A stretch of 64,000 nt of DNA from Talpa occidentalis (lineage: Eukaryota; Chordata; Mammalia; Eulipotyphla; Talpidae): positions 73,081,106-73,145,105 of the forward strand of contig NW_023601104.1 in NCBI RefSeq assembly GCF_014898055.3. The letters are read 5' to 3'. Positions within the stretch are counted from its first letter, which is position 1, and each line of letters starts with the position of its first letter. The translations under genes were made by a program, and so were the position numbers. Below, piece after piece: positions 1 through 10,140 of the stretch. The notes under the pieces were generated by a model. The model had not been told where the DNA came from. It searched no databases and saw only the letters and a program-made list of their open reading frames with translations.

Positions 1-1
1 A

Positions 2-954
2 AGAACCACACGCAACCTAACAACTCCTCAGGAAAGAAGCACACCACAAAAAGAAAACCACTCCCCAGATTGCAACGACAGCAACTTGGAAGAACTTCTG
101 AGCCTTCCAGAAAGAGAATTTAAAATTGCCATGATTAAAAAAGTGATAGATCAGAAGAAGGAAATTGAGTCCCTAAAGAGGGAAAACAATGGTCAGAAGA
201 ATGAAATTGAGTCCCTAAAGAGGGAAGTAAAAGAAATGCAGGAGATCAAAGAATTAATGGAGGAACTAAAGAACTCCGGGAAAAGCAAGGAAAGCAGAAT
301 AGATGAAATGGAAGAACGAATAAGTTCTCTTGAAGACACAGAAATAAAAAGAACCAAAACAGAAAAGGAAAGAGAAGTACGAAGGAAAAAGAATGAAGAA
401 AGACTTCGAGAACTATCTGACTCCATGAGGAAAGGAAATATAAGAGTTATAGGAATTCCAGAAGGAGAGGAGAGAGATGTAGGAACAGAGAAAATATTCC
501 AGGAGATAATTGAAGAGAACTTCCCAAATGCGAAGAAGGAGCTGAAAATTGATATACAAGAAGCAAGAAGAACACCAAACTTCCACGACGAAAGGAAAAA
601 CACAGCAAGACACATAATAGTAAAGCTCCCAAGAATCCAGGACAAGGAAAAATAATGAAGCTGACAAGAGGGAAGAAACAGATAACATTCAAAGGAAAAC
701 CAATCAGGCTGACATCAGACTTCTCTGAAGAAACACTACGGGCAAGGAGAGAGTGGAGGGACAGAGTCAACAGACTCCAAGAAAACAGATGCCAACCAAG
801 AATACTCTATCCCGCAAAGCTCTCTTTCCTCCATGAAGAAAGAACATGGACCTTCCCAGACAAAGAGAAACTCCGGAATTTCATTACGAATAAACCCCCA
901 CTCCAAAAAATACTACAAGGAATCCTAAAGCCAGAACCTCAGAGGGACGAATAA
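2..954 (+). pseudogene. L1 ORF1 (RNA-binding chaperone), partial and frameshifted
   Basis: L1 ORF1p is a trimeric RNA-binding protein that coats L1 RNA and acts in the ribonucleoprotein particle. Frame 2 is open from base 2 with no start in view, so the N-terminus lies outside the window. Residues after about base 110 form a lysine/glutamate-rich coiled coil. They are followed by the RRM-like core (key string IRVIGIPEGEE near 440-470) and, after the break, by the C-terminal domain (ARREWRDRVNRLQ and RILYPAKLSF near 745-835). The frame is lost at about 645-656, where a run of five A is one short of what the family frame needs; the rest reads in frame 1 to the stop at 952-954. No other stop was noticed, so the break may be real or a sequencing indel. 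Confidence 0.9.
161..225 (+). repeat. 42-bp internal duplication in ORF1 coiled coil
   Basis: A 23-bp segment at 161-183 recurs at 203-225, giving a 42-bp period. It encodes EIESLKRE twice, fourteen residues apart. Fourteen residues are exactly two heptads, so coiled-coil register is kept. Confidence 0.85.
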
Positions 955-1027
955 CAACAAAAGAAGACCAAAAAAAAAAAAAAAAGTTATTAAAAGAATA
1001 AATAAAATCAAAGGAAAGACAAACATA
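955..1027 (+). other. L1 inter-ORF spacer
   Basis: This is a 73-bp A-rich spacer between the ORF1 stop and the ORF2 start codon, with a 16-A run at about 970-986. Such spacers are typical of mammalian L1, where ORF2 is translated by an unconventional reinitiation mechanism. Confidence 0.85.
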
Positions 1028-4000
1028 ATGGCAAATACAGATGCTAACATATCAATATTAACTCTAAATGTAAATGGACTAAACTCTTCAATAAAAAGAC
1101 ACAGAGTTGCAGCCTGGATTAAGAAACAAAACCCAACCTTTTGCTGTCTCCAGGAAACACATTTAGCTACAAAAGATAAAAATAGGCTCAAAGTCAAAGG
1201 ATGGAAAACAATCCTACAAGCAAATGGGCCAAAAAAGAAAGCAGGAACAGCTATACTTATATCAGATAAAACAGACTTCAAACTCAAAAAAATAAAAAGA
1301 GACCCCAATGGTCACTACATTATGATTAAGGGGACAATACTTCAAGAAGAAATAACACTCATTAACATATACTCACCAAACGAAAGAGCACCAAAATATA
1401 TCAGACAACTGTTGTCCTCTCTGAAAACAGACATCAGAGAAAACACATATGTAGTGGGAGACTTCAACACACCACTATCAACAATGGATAGATCAACAAG
1501 ACAAAAAATAAGTAAAGAAACTAAAGCTCTAAATAAGGACCTAGAGCATTTGGGCTTAACAGACATCTATAGAACACTAAACCCAAAAAAAACGGAGTAC
1601 ACATTTTTCTCAAGCGCACACGGATCATTCTCCAGGATCGATCACATACTGGGGCACAAGACAAACATCAACAGATACACCAAGATTGAAATCATACCAA
1701 CCATCTTTTCTGACCACGAAGGCATCAAACTAGAAATAAATCATAAAAAGAAGGCAAGGAACTATCCTACCTCATGGAGATTAAAAGCCACACTACTGGA
1801 AGACCACTGGACTAACGAGGAGATCAAAGAAGAAATTAAAAAATCTTTGAATTGAATGACAAGGAGGACACCAATATCCTAAATGTATGGGATGCAGCAA
1901 AAGCAGTAATAAGAGGAAAATATATAACAATAGAAGCTCACATCAAAAAACAAGAAAGAACTCAAAGAAACAACCTAATCTCGAAGCTCAAAGATCTAGA
2001 AAAGAACAACAAAAAAACCCCAATCAGTAGAAGAAAAGAAATAATAAAAACCAAAGCAGAAATAAATGAAATTGAAACTAAAAAACAATCCAAAAGATCA
2101 ATGAAACCAAGAGCTGGTTCTTTGAAAAAATAAATAAAATAGACAAAACCCTAGCCAGGCTCACAAAGGAAAAAAGGGAGAAAGCACAAATACACAGGAT
2201 CATAAATGAAAGAGGAGAAATCACAACGGACACAGCAGAAATCAAAAGAATAATCAGTAACTACTATGAACAGTTATATGGAAACAAGTTCAACAATCTA
2301 GAGGAGATGGACAAATTCCTACAACTCTACAATCACCCAAAGCTAGATAAAGAAGAAATAGAACACCTAAACAGACCAATTACAGGCAGCGAAATTGAAA
2401 TGGTAATCAAAAACCTCCCCAAAAACAAAAGCCCAGGACCTGATGGATTTACAAATGAATTCTACCAAACATTCAAAGACGAATTAGTGCCTATCCTTCA
2501 CAAACTCTTCCAAAAAATTGAGAAGGAAGGGACAATACCAAACACGTTCTATGAAGCCAATATTACACTAATACCAAAACCGAATAAGGACAACACAAAA
2601 AAGGAAAACTATAGGCCAATCTCCCTAATGAACACTGATGCAAAAATCCTCAATAAAATTTTAGCTATCAGAATCCAACAATGTATCCATAAGATAATTC
2701 ACCACGACCAAGTTGGATTCATTCCAGGGCACAAGGATGGTTTAACATCCGAAAATCAATCAACGTTATCCAACACATAAACAAAAAGAAATATAAAAAA
2801 CCATATGATAATATCAATAGATGCTGAGAAAGCTTTCGACAAAGTGCAACACCCATTCATGATAAAAGCCCTTGAAATTCTTGGGATACAAGGAACATAC
2901 CTCAACATCATAAAGGCCATCTATGAGAAGCCAACAGCCAGTATCATTCTCAATGGTGAAAAGCTGAAAGCAATTCCATTAAGATCTGGAACAAGACAAG
3001 GATGTCCACTCTCACCACTGCTTTTCAATATAATACTGGAAGTCCTAGCCAGAGCAATAAGACAAGAGAAAGACATCCAAGGAATCCAAATAGGAAAAGA
3101 AGAAGTCAAACTATCACTATTTGCAGATGATATGATATATACATAGAGAACCCCAAAATCTCCACAGAAAAACTAATTCAACTCATCAATCAATTCAGTA
3201 AAGTGGCAGGATACAAATCAACACGCAAAAGTCAGTAGCCTTCCTATACACAAACAATAAATCTGAAGAAGAAGAAATCAAAAAAACCACCCTTTTATTA
3301 TCGAAACAAAAAAATCAAATATTTGGGAATAAATCTAACAAAAGAGGTAAAGGACCTATACAAAGAAAACTATAAAACACTGTTAAAAGAAATAGAAGAA
3401 GACACAAAGAAATGGAAAGACATCCCCTGCTCATGGATTGGAAGAATAAACATTATTAAAATGGCCATCCTACCAAAAGCAATATACAGATTCAATGCTA
3501 TTCCAATCAAAATCTCAATGGCATTCTTCAAAGAAATAGAACAATTATTGATGAAATTCATATGGAATCACCAAAACCCCGAATAGCCAAAGCTCTACTG
3601 AAAAAAAAGAAGGAAATGGAGGCATCACACTCCCAGACTTCAAACTATACTACAAAGCCATAATCATCAAAACTGCATGGTATTGGAACAAGAACAGACA
3701 TACAGACCAATGGAATCGAATAGAAAATCCAGAAATAAACCCACAGATTTATGGTCAACTAATCTTTGACAAAGGAGCAAAGACTATGCATTGGAGCAAA
3801 GAAAGTTTGTTCAATAAATGGTGCTGGGAAAACTGGGTCGCTACATGCAAAAGAATGAAGCTTGACCACTACCTCACACCATACACAAAAATCAACTCAA
3901 AATGGATTAAAGAACTAGACATAAGACCTGAAACCATAAAATACATAGAAGGAAATATAGGCGAAACACTACGGGATTTGCACATCAAAGACATCTTTAC

Positions 4001-4842
4001 AGACACATCACCCAAAGCAGTGATAGTGAAGACAAAGATAACAGCTGGGACTACATCAAATTAAAGAGCTTCTGCACAGCAAAAGAGACAATAACAAAAA
4101 CAAAGAGAAACCCACCAACTGGGAGAACATTTTTGCACCCAACACTAATGATAAAGGACTGATCACAAAAATCTGCAAAGAGCTGATGAGACTCAGCAAC
4201 AACAAAGAAAATAATCCAGTCAAAAAATGGGCAGAAGAGCTAAAAAGAAACTTCTCTGAAGAGGAAATGCAAATGGCCAACAGACATATGAAAAAATGTT
4301 CAACATCACTTGTAATCAGGGAAATGCAAATCAAAACTACCATGAGATACCATCTCACACCAGTGAGAATGGCACATATTAAAAAAACTAGCAACAAGAA
4401 ATGTTGGCGAGGATGTGGAGAAAAAGGAACTCTTCTGCACTGTTGGTGGGAGTGCAAACTGGTCCAACCACTATGGAGAGCTGTGTGGAGATTTCTGGGC
4501 CTACTAAACATAGAGCTTCCATATGATCCAGCAATTCCACTCCTAGGTATTTACCCAAAGGACACAGAAACATCAATTCCAAAGAGCACCTGCACTCCTA
4601 TGTTTATAGCAGCACTGTTTACAATAGCTAAGCTTTGGAAACAACCCAAATGCCCAAAAATAGATGACTGGATCAAGAAGATGTGGTACATATATACCAT
4701 GGAATATTACTCAGCATTCAAAAAAGATAAACACATGCAATTTGCAGCAACATGGATGGCACTGGAAGGGATCATGCTCAGCGAAATAAGCCCAAAAGAA
4801 AAAGAAAAATACCGGATGGTCTCACTCATAGCAGGAATCTAG
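1028..4842 (+). pseudogene. L1 ORF2 (endonuclease / reverse transcriptase), many frameshifts
   Basis: ORF2p nicks target DNA and reverse-transcribes L1 RNA at the nick. The first 275 codons (1028-1855) are an APE-type endonuclease. Counting from the start, all residues of the known catalytic set are present: N14, E43, D145, N147, T192, D205, S228 and H230. The reverse transcriptase follows, with SPGPDG near 2430 and the catalytic FADD at 3120-3131. The C-terminal cysteine/histidine cluster (CWRGC...HCWWEC) is at about 4402-4455. Breaks lie near 1848, 2080, 2737, 2800, 3138, 3205, 3290, 3575, 3600, 4036 and 4110. Nearly all are gain or loss of one base in a short run, and I saw no nonsense substitution. 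As written it cannot encode a full protein. Confidence 0.95.
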
Positions 4843-4926
4843 AAAACTTAGATAAGGGACCAGGAAAATGAATATAAGAAAGTGAAAATCAAAATCAACA
4901 AAAAACTATGAACCAGAGACACTTTT

Positions 4927-4948
4927 GGGGGGTGGGGGGCGGGAGGGG
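4927..4948 (+). other. G-rich tract in L1 3' UTR (G-quadruplex motif)
   Basis: Four runs of at least three G are separated by single bases, which fits the G-quadruplex pattern. The reverse copy has the complementary C-rich tract at 10244-10265. G-rich 3' UTR tracts are a known feature of mammalian L1. Confidence 0.75.
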
Positions 4949-4998
4949 AAGGATTGGGGTCAGAATGGGGCGTTTGCAATTGTATGGGGGAATATAAA

Positions 4999-5031
4999 AA
5001 TAAAATTTAATATTTAAAAAAAAAAAAAAAA
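4999..5031 (+). terminator. L1 poly(A) signal and tail
   Basis: AATAAA at 4999-5004 is followed by a run of sixteen A at 5016-5031. After the tail the sequence changes to unrelated A+T-rich DNA. Confidence 0.85.
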
Positions 5032-5137
5032 CAAAATGGTATATACTTGTTTGGGGGAAAATATATGATGTTAAAATTATAAAAGTAAAGCATGTTCTTT
5101 GTAGAAAATGTTCAAATACAGAAAAGTATAAAAAGAT

Positions 5138-7204
5138 TCAGATTCTAGCAATATGGCAGAGTAGATGTTCAGAAAAACTCCTACCAGTGCAGATATAAGA
5201 TAGTTGTTTAAACAGATGGAAAGTCAAAGAACATTCCCCCTCAGTAAAGCTAAGCCTCTTGAAAAGCAGTGTTCTCAAGGTGGAGATGTAACTGGGAAAA
5301 CACCTCCCCTCTCAATGGGCCAGATTGGAGGGCAAGGAAAAATCTCTTCTTATGAATTCCTAAGCCATTCACTTATATTTGAAAAGGTTTAGTGCTAGAA
5401 TTCATGCTATTACTGACTTGAAAAAAAAAAAAAAGATGGAAATTTAACTTAAATTGGTCCTGGATAGTTGTGTCCTCATGTACTTGACAGGAGCAAATGC
5501 ATATTATCTCTGGAAATACTCACTTAAATGCAGGTCTCAATGGAATCCACAGATAAAGTTCTAAGGAAAATGAGCTTAGAGGCATAGCTCATTAAACATG
5601 TGAAGAAATAAGCTATAAAAGAGAGTCAGCAGGATCCAATAACTATAAAATTATACGAGCAAAATTACATGTGTTAAAATTATATTCAGAGATAGAATAT
5701 AAAAGAAGTATGTTCAATGTTTAAAGACATTAAATAAAGATCACTGAAAGTATATGAAGGGACAATATAGTCTCAGTTTTTGGTAAAGAACCAGCTAATT
5801 CCTATAAATAAATATAATGATAAAAATTAGAAAATGAATTAAAATAGCAGATTTGACACAGTTGAGGAGAGATTTAGTAAGTTGGAAGATATATCTAAAT
5901 CAATTTTCTAGAATTCATCATAAAGAGACACAAAGATGGCAAGTACAAAAGAAAAGTTAAGGGATGTAGGTAATAGAAAGAGAAGCTCCAATATGTCTAA
6001 TTAGAGTCCCTGAAGGAGTGAGTTGAAAAAAAATGAATGAACAGTGTTAGAAAGTATAACTGAGACTATTCCAGAATTAATGAAATACACCATTTTCAAA
6101 TTCAATATATCAAAGAATTCAATATTTAAGGGAAAAACCTTCATTTATGCACATCACTGTGTTTATACTGACATGCATCTGATGTGAAATAGCAGAACAT
6201 ATTGTCAAAGAAAAGATCTAAAAAGCAGTAAGAAAAAAAGAATTTCTTACAAAGAAAGCACAACTGACTTTCAATAGCAACAGAAGTTAAAAGACAGTGG
6301 AGTATATTCAAAAGCTAGGAAAAATAACTAGCAATTTCATATTGTATAGTCAGTAAAACCATTTTTCAAAAATGAAGGCAAATAAAGTAATTTAAAACTG
6401 TAAGAAACTGTAAGAATTTACTGAAACTGTAAGAATTTACTACCCACAAGCCCTCACTGGAGAATCTCTAAAGGATATGCCTCAAATAAAAATAAAATTC
6501 TTTCAGAATGAAGGTCTGAAATTCAAGAAGGAATAGTGAGGAAATATAATGATAAACATGTCTGTAGATGCAAACAAACATTTGTAAAGTAATAACAATA
6601 AGGTCTAGTTTGAGAAACTAAAATATTAAAAAAGAAAGCACTCAAATTATATATAAGAATTGCATATAATTCACCAATTCACTGTAAGTGTATAGATGAG
6701 AGAGGCAGAGAGAGGAATTAGAGTTCTAATATTCTTGTGTTGTTCATAAAAAGGATGAATATATCAATTAATCTCATATTCTATTAAAAAGGTTTATCAA
6801 TTAGTATGTCCAAATTAATCACTAAAAGTATAGACAAGAATATACAACTTCCAAACTAGCATAAAGGAAACAAATTAATGGAAGTAGGGAAAAATTCAAT
6901 TAAAAAACAGGAAAATAATAAGAACAGACAGTACAAAAGAAGAGGGTAGAAAAGAATGCAAAGTTTTTGAAAATCACAATAGAATAAATTGAATCCATAA
7001 ATTGAAATCTGGTTAAAAGACAAGGTTTGTCATACTAAATTTAAAATATCCATCCAGTGACTTTTTATATGAAATACACCCAAATCATCAGATCATAGGA
7101 AGATTGAAAATAAATATGTGAGGAGATATTTATGCAGGCAAATAATAACCAAAAGAAAGTTAACATAGCCAGATAAAATTGGCTTTGAAGCAAAAGACTT
7201 TACA
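5138..7204 (+). mobile_element. Old decayed L1/HAL1-type element, 5' part
   Basis: The block opens with an ATGGCAGAGTAG string like the 5' start of old L1/HAL1 elements. ORF1-like text follows near 5980-6090 (degraded match to the 'ccaatatgtctaattggagtcc' region) and near 6220-6360. The endonuclease region follows on the far side of the SINE. Stops and indels are everywhere, so nothing is coding. Recognition is from memory of the family, not alignment. Confidence 0.65.
6395..6442 (+). repeat. 19-bp tandem duplication
   Basis: A 19-bp unit beginning aaactgtaag occurs at 6405-6423 and 6424-6442, with one mismatch at the end. A 10-bp partial copy lies at 6395-6404. It lies inside the old L1 remnant. 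Confidence 0.8.
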
Positions 7205-7208
7205 ATAG

Positions 7209-7455
7209 GGGCCTACCCAGTGGCGCAGCGGGTTGAACACAGCGCTGTGAAACTGTCCGCTGCCTTTGCAGCACGGGTTCGATACCCAGCCAGCCAGGGA
7301 GATTCCCACATGGCGAGACAGACCTCTCCTGTCTTCACTGCCCTTCTGCCTGTCCTGCTCCCTGCTCTGTTTTGGGTGAATTCTCTCACCCTCCTGCGCC
7401 TCTGGATCATACCCCAGTGCTTGTATAAATAAATAAATCTTTTTTTTTAAAAAGA
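7209..7455 (+). mobile_element. tRNA-derived SINE, copy 1
   Basis: The head reads like a tRNA with a Pol III A box (TGGCGCAGCGG) and a B box (GGGTTCGATACC). A family-specific body (CAGACCTCTCCTG, TGCTTGTATAAATAAAT) and an A-rich tail follow. Imperfect flanking copies of about 17 bp (aaaagactttacaatag upstream, a diverged copy after the tail) look like a target duplication. The element splits the older L1 remnant. Confidence 0.9.
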
Positions 7456-7704
7456 CCTTGCTATAGATGAGGAAGATATCTAAATATTTGTTAATGTTTC
7501 AATGTACCACAAAGATTTAACAATTTTAAACTTGGATGCACCTAATTACATAGTGTTTAATTGGCGAAACTCCAAGGAGACATAGAAGAATTTACAAAGT
7601 GAGAATTTTAATCACCGCTCACAATAATTGATAGCTCAAGCAGACCAAACAAAGGAAAAGAAAAAAGAAAGAAATCATAAGAACACAGGATTTGAACAAT
7701 ACAA
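7456..7704 (+). mobile_element. Old L1 remnant, endonuclease part (continues)
   Basis: Text such as 'cacctaattacatag' and 'ataattgatagctcaagcagac' matches the L1 endonuclease-coding stretch in its usual order. It continues the element interrupted by the SINE and is broken in every frame. Confidence 0.6.
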
Positions 7705-7708
7705 ATAG

Positions 7709-8182
7709 TGCAGGACAGACCTCCCCAAGATGTTCAGACCTTCCCAAGGTGTGTCATTTGGGCATGTAGATTATTTGGAGTCACAGACAATAGAGACCCT
7801 GAAGACTCAGGAGAAACTCTCACCACTTCCTTAACTACCTAGAAAAATGAAAATTGGGGGTTTTACCCAGAGTTAGAATTATTACCAAAAATAGCCTTTC
7901 TGTATGGCAGGGTAAACATCTAATCACATGGCATCAGCTCTTGATCATGTCAGTCACCCTTTCTGAGTCACGTAAATTCCCACTCTCTCACCTTGAAGCA
8001 TCAGGCCTCTATCCTATTCCTTCACTCAGAATGTACACACCTATTTTGCCTCATTGTCTTTGAACTACATATAGATTCCCTGTACATGCATCACTAAATT
8101 TTTTCCTCTGCCCCTCCTACTAATCTGACATTAATTTGATCATTTTACTAGCCTGAGAAGAAATTCCCCATTTTCCCCTATA
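7709..8182 (+). mobile_element. Probable solo LTR inserted in old L1
   Basis: The old L1 text stops at 7708 and resumes near 8200, leaving a 474-bp insert. The insert ends with an LTR U5-like stretch (ctactaatctgacattaatt ... ttttccccta) of the same style as the one ending near 28131. ATAG at 7705-7708 and 8183-8186 is a possible 4-bp target duplication. It begins with TG; the last bases are TA rather than CA. I saw no viral coding sequence. Confidence 0.5.
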
Positions 8183-8199
8183 ATAGCCAGTGTATTCTC

Positions 8200-8480
8200 A
8201 TGGACATATAGGGCGCTTAACCCAACAATTGGGGAATATGCTTTTATATTAAATTCTCATGGACCATTTATAGAAACTGATTCTCAGTAATTAAGCAAGT
8301 CTTCAAAATTTTAAAGATTTGGTATCATTCAGATTTTATTCTATGATTGCAATACTAGCCAATTAAGGGGGCAAACCTAAAAAATAATTCATGAAAATTC
8401 ATGGTCTTAAATTTTAGCACTTACTTCTAAATAATCCATATGTCAGAAATAATGGGCATTGAAAAAAATGTGTTAAGCAA
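8200..8480 (+). mobile_element. Old L1 remnant, end of endonuclease region
   Basis: This resumes the L1 text (acttaacccaacaattgg... and cttctaaataatccat), which normally lies just downstream of the part at 7456-7704. It is degraded and non-coding. Confidence 0.55.
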
Positions 8481-8960
8481 AAAAAAAACTACCTGATTTG
8501 AGCATTAGCCAAATTGTTATTAGAGACTAGTGTACATAAGCAGATGTACAAATGTGCACTTGAGACAGTCAGGAAAATGACTTTTCAAGGATACATGGGA
8601 AATAATTTTTACTCAGGATGAGAGAAATTAAGATTAGTTTATTTACCAAATTCATAGATTGGCAACTTCACAGGAAATGAATGTTATCTGGTTTCAGACT
8701 GTGTGGCTAGTCTTGGGATCCAGATCTTAAAAACAGAGTTTATGCTCAGATGAATAGTTTATGCTCATAAAACTATTAGTGCTAATTAGTACTCCATGGC
8801 TTCTTGTTTGGGAATTACTGGAAAATTTAAATCTATTACATAGATTGTAACAGACTGTGGTTGTTGTGCACTGCTAGCCATGTGCAGATTGTAGTATTAT
8901 TTATAGGATTTTTTTGCATTTTTAACTGAACATATTAACTTCATGTTAAAATGTGGTATT
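8481..8960. other. Unidentified insert in old L1
   Basis: This is A+T-rich sequence between two recognisable L1 parts, about 480 bp long. I recognise no family, clear ends or target duplication. No coding potential was seen. Confidence 0.4.
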
Positions 8961-8961
8961 T

Positions 8962-9410
8962 GGTACTCAGAGGGAAATTTATAGCCTTAAAAGTGCATTG
9001 TACTTAGAAGGAAATTTTTAGCCTATTATGGCCATGTTAGAAAACTAGACTGCAGACTAAAACCATACAAATTATAAAGTTAAGAAAAATAGAATAAACT
9101 CCTAGAAACAAAGAAGAAAGAAAATAATCAACAAAAGACAGTACTTAATGATCTAAGGGAAAAGTTTCAAGGATCAACAAACCACAAAAAAAAATTTTTT
9201 TAAAGTTTTAAAAACTGACAAATCTCTGGAAGGATTATGTAAGATAAAAGGGCAGAAGATACACAGAAATAATATCAAGAATGAAAATGAGAACAAAACT
9301 ACAGATGCAGGCAAGTTTAAGAAAATTAAAAAGAAACTTATGAATAGAATAATGGTGATGAATCCAAAATTATGAGAAAAATTCAAATTTATAGAAAGTA
9401 TATATTATTA
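8962..9410 (+). mobile_element. Old L1 remnant, start of ORF2 middle region
   Basis: The string agagggaaatttatagcctt at about 8969 and the stretch near 9200-9370 match the L1 ORF2 region between endonuclease and reverse transcriptase, in degraded form. Confidence 0.55.
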
Positions 9411-10140
9411 TAAAAGAGTAAAGCAACTGAAGTTCTATCCTTTTTTGTCTATCTTTGTTCATTGGTATATAACTAGCAGCTGTCATATAATATGGTAGGG
9501 TATCAATAAATATTTGTTTAAATGAATAAATTCAGAAACAGTAATTGTTAATTTAACATTTTGGTGTACTTATTTATATGAATATCTTAAAATAGTTTTT
9601 TGTATATTGATTTTTAAACATCAATATCACACATACCTTTATAGAGACTATATGAAAAATGATCAAAAATAAAGTGCAATCACAGCATCTGGCATGTTAT
9701 TCTTTACTATTTAAAAAATCAGTATGAGTTTTAAGGTAGCTAATCCTATCTCAATTTCCTTGGCAATGTAATAAAAAATATGTTCTTCCTATAGCTATAC
9801 TTCTGTGGGGAAAAGAAAAAAGATTTTTCTAGCTATTCTCCTGGGATAGCATCCTTTCCACATGGAGTTTGATCATTATTAGGAAGGACTGAAATAGCAT
9901 TATTATTACTTCATGATGTTATTAAACAAAATTAGCAATCACTGGAGAATGAAGAATATGGCTCAAGACCCAGTTTCCTGGCACACAGGCAGAGATGGAA
10001 ACAACAAGGGAAAAATAATGAGAAACATTATAGAAGAAGCCTTCCTCTGACCACAGACACCTCATTTGAAAACATACATTGCATCTGGAGTCTAAATTCT
10101 GTGGAGATGACCCATGAGTCCTTTGTTATCACAGTTTTCT
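9411..10140. other. A+T-rich intergenic sequence
   Basis: No gene is seen. At about 9455-9530 there is a tail reading 'tatcaataaatatttgttt...aatgaat', which resembles the 3' end of a MIR. The rest is unassigned. Confidence 0.45.

Larger units (their letters stand above)
1..5031 (+). mobile_element. L1: Young LINE-1 element, 5' end outside window
   Basis: This is a non-LTR retrotransposon in the order expected for eutherian L1: ORF1 (partial at the window edge), a short A-rich spacer, ORF2 with endonuclease, reverse transcriptase and C-terminal zinc-knuckle regions, a purine-rich 3' UTR, an AATAAA signal at 4999-5004 and a poly(A) tail at 5016-5031. It is nearly identical to the reverse copy at 10141-11950, so the family is young. 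The 5' UTR and the upstream target duplication lie outside the window. At least nine single-base indels break the frames, almost all of them homopolymer length changes. Confidence 0.97.

Noticed and set aside
193..645. 150-codon reverse-strand frame opposite ORF1
   Set aside because: Shadow of the L1 ORF1 sense frame: its Ser/Phe-rich composition comes from the complement of Lys/Glu-rich codons.
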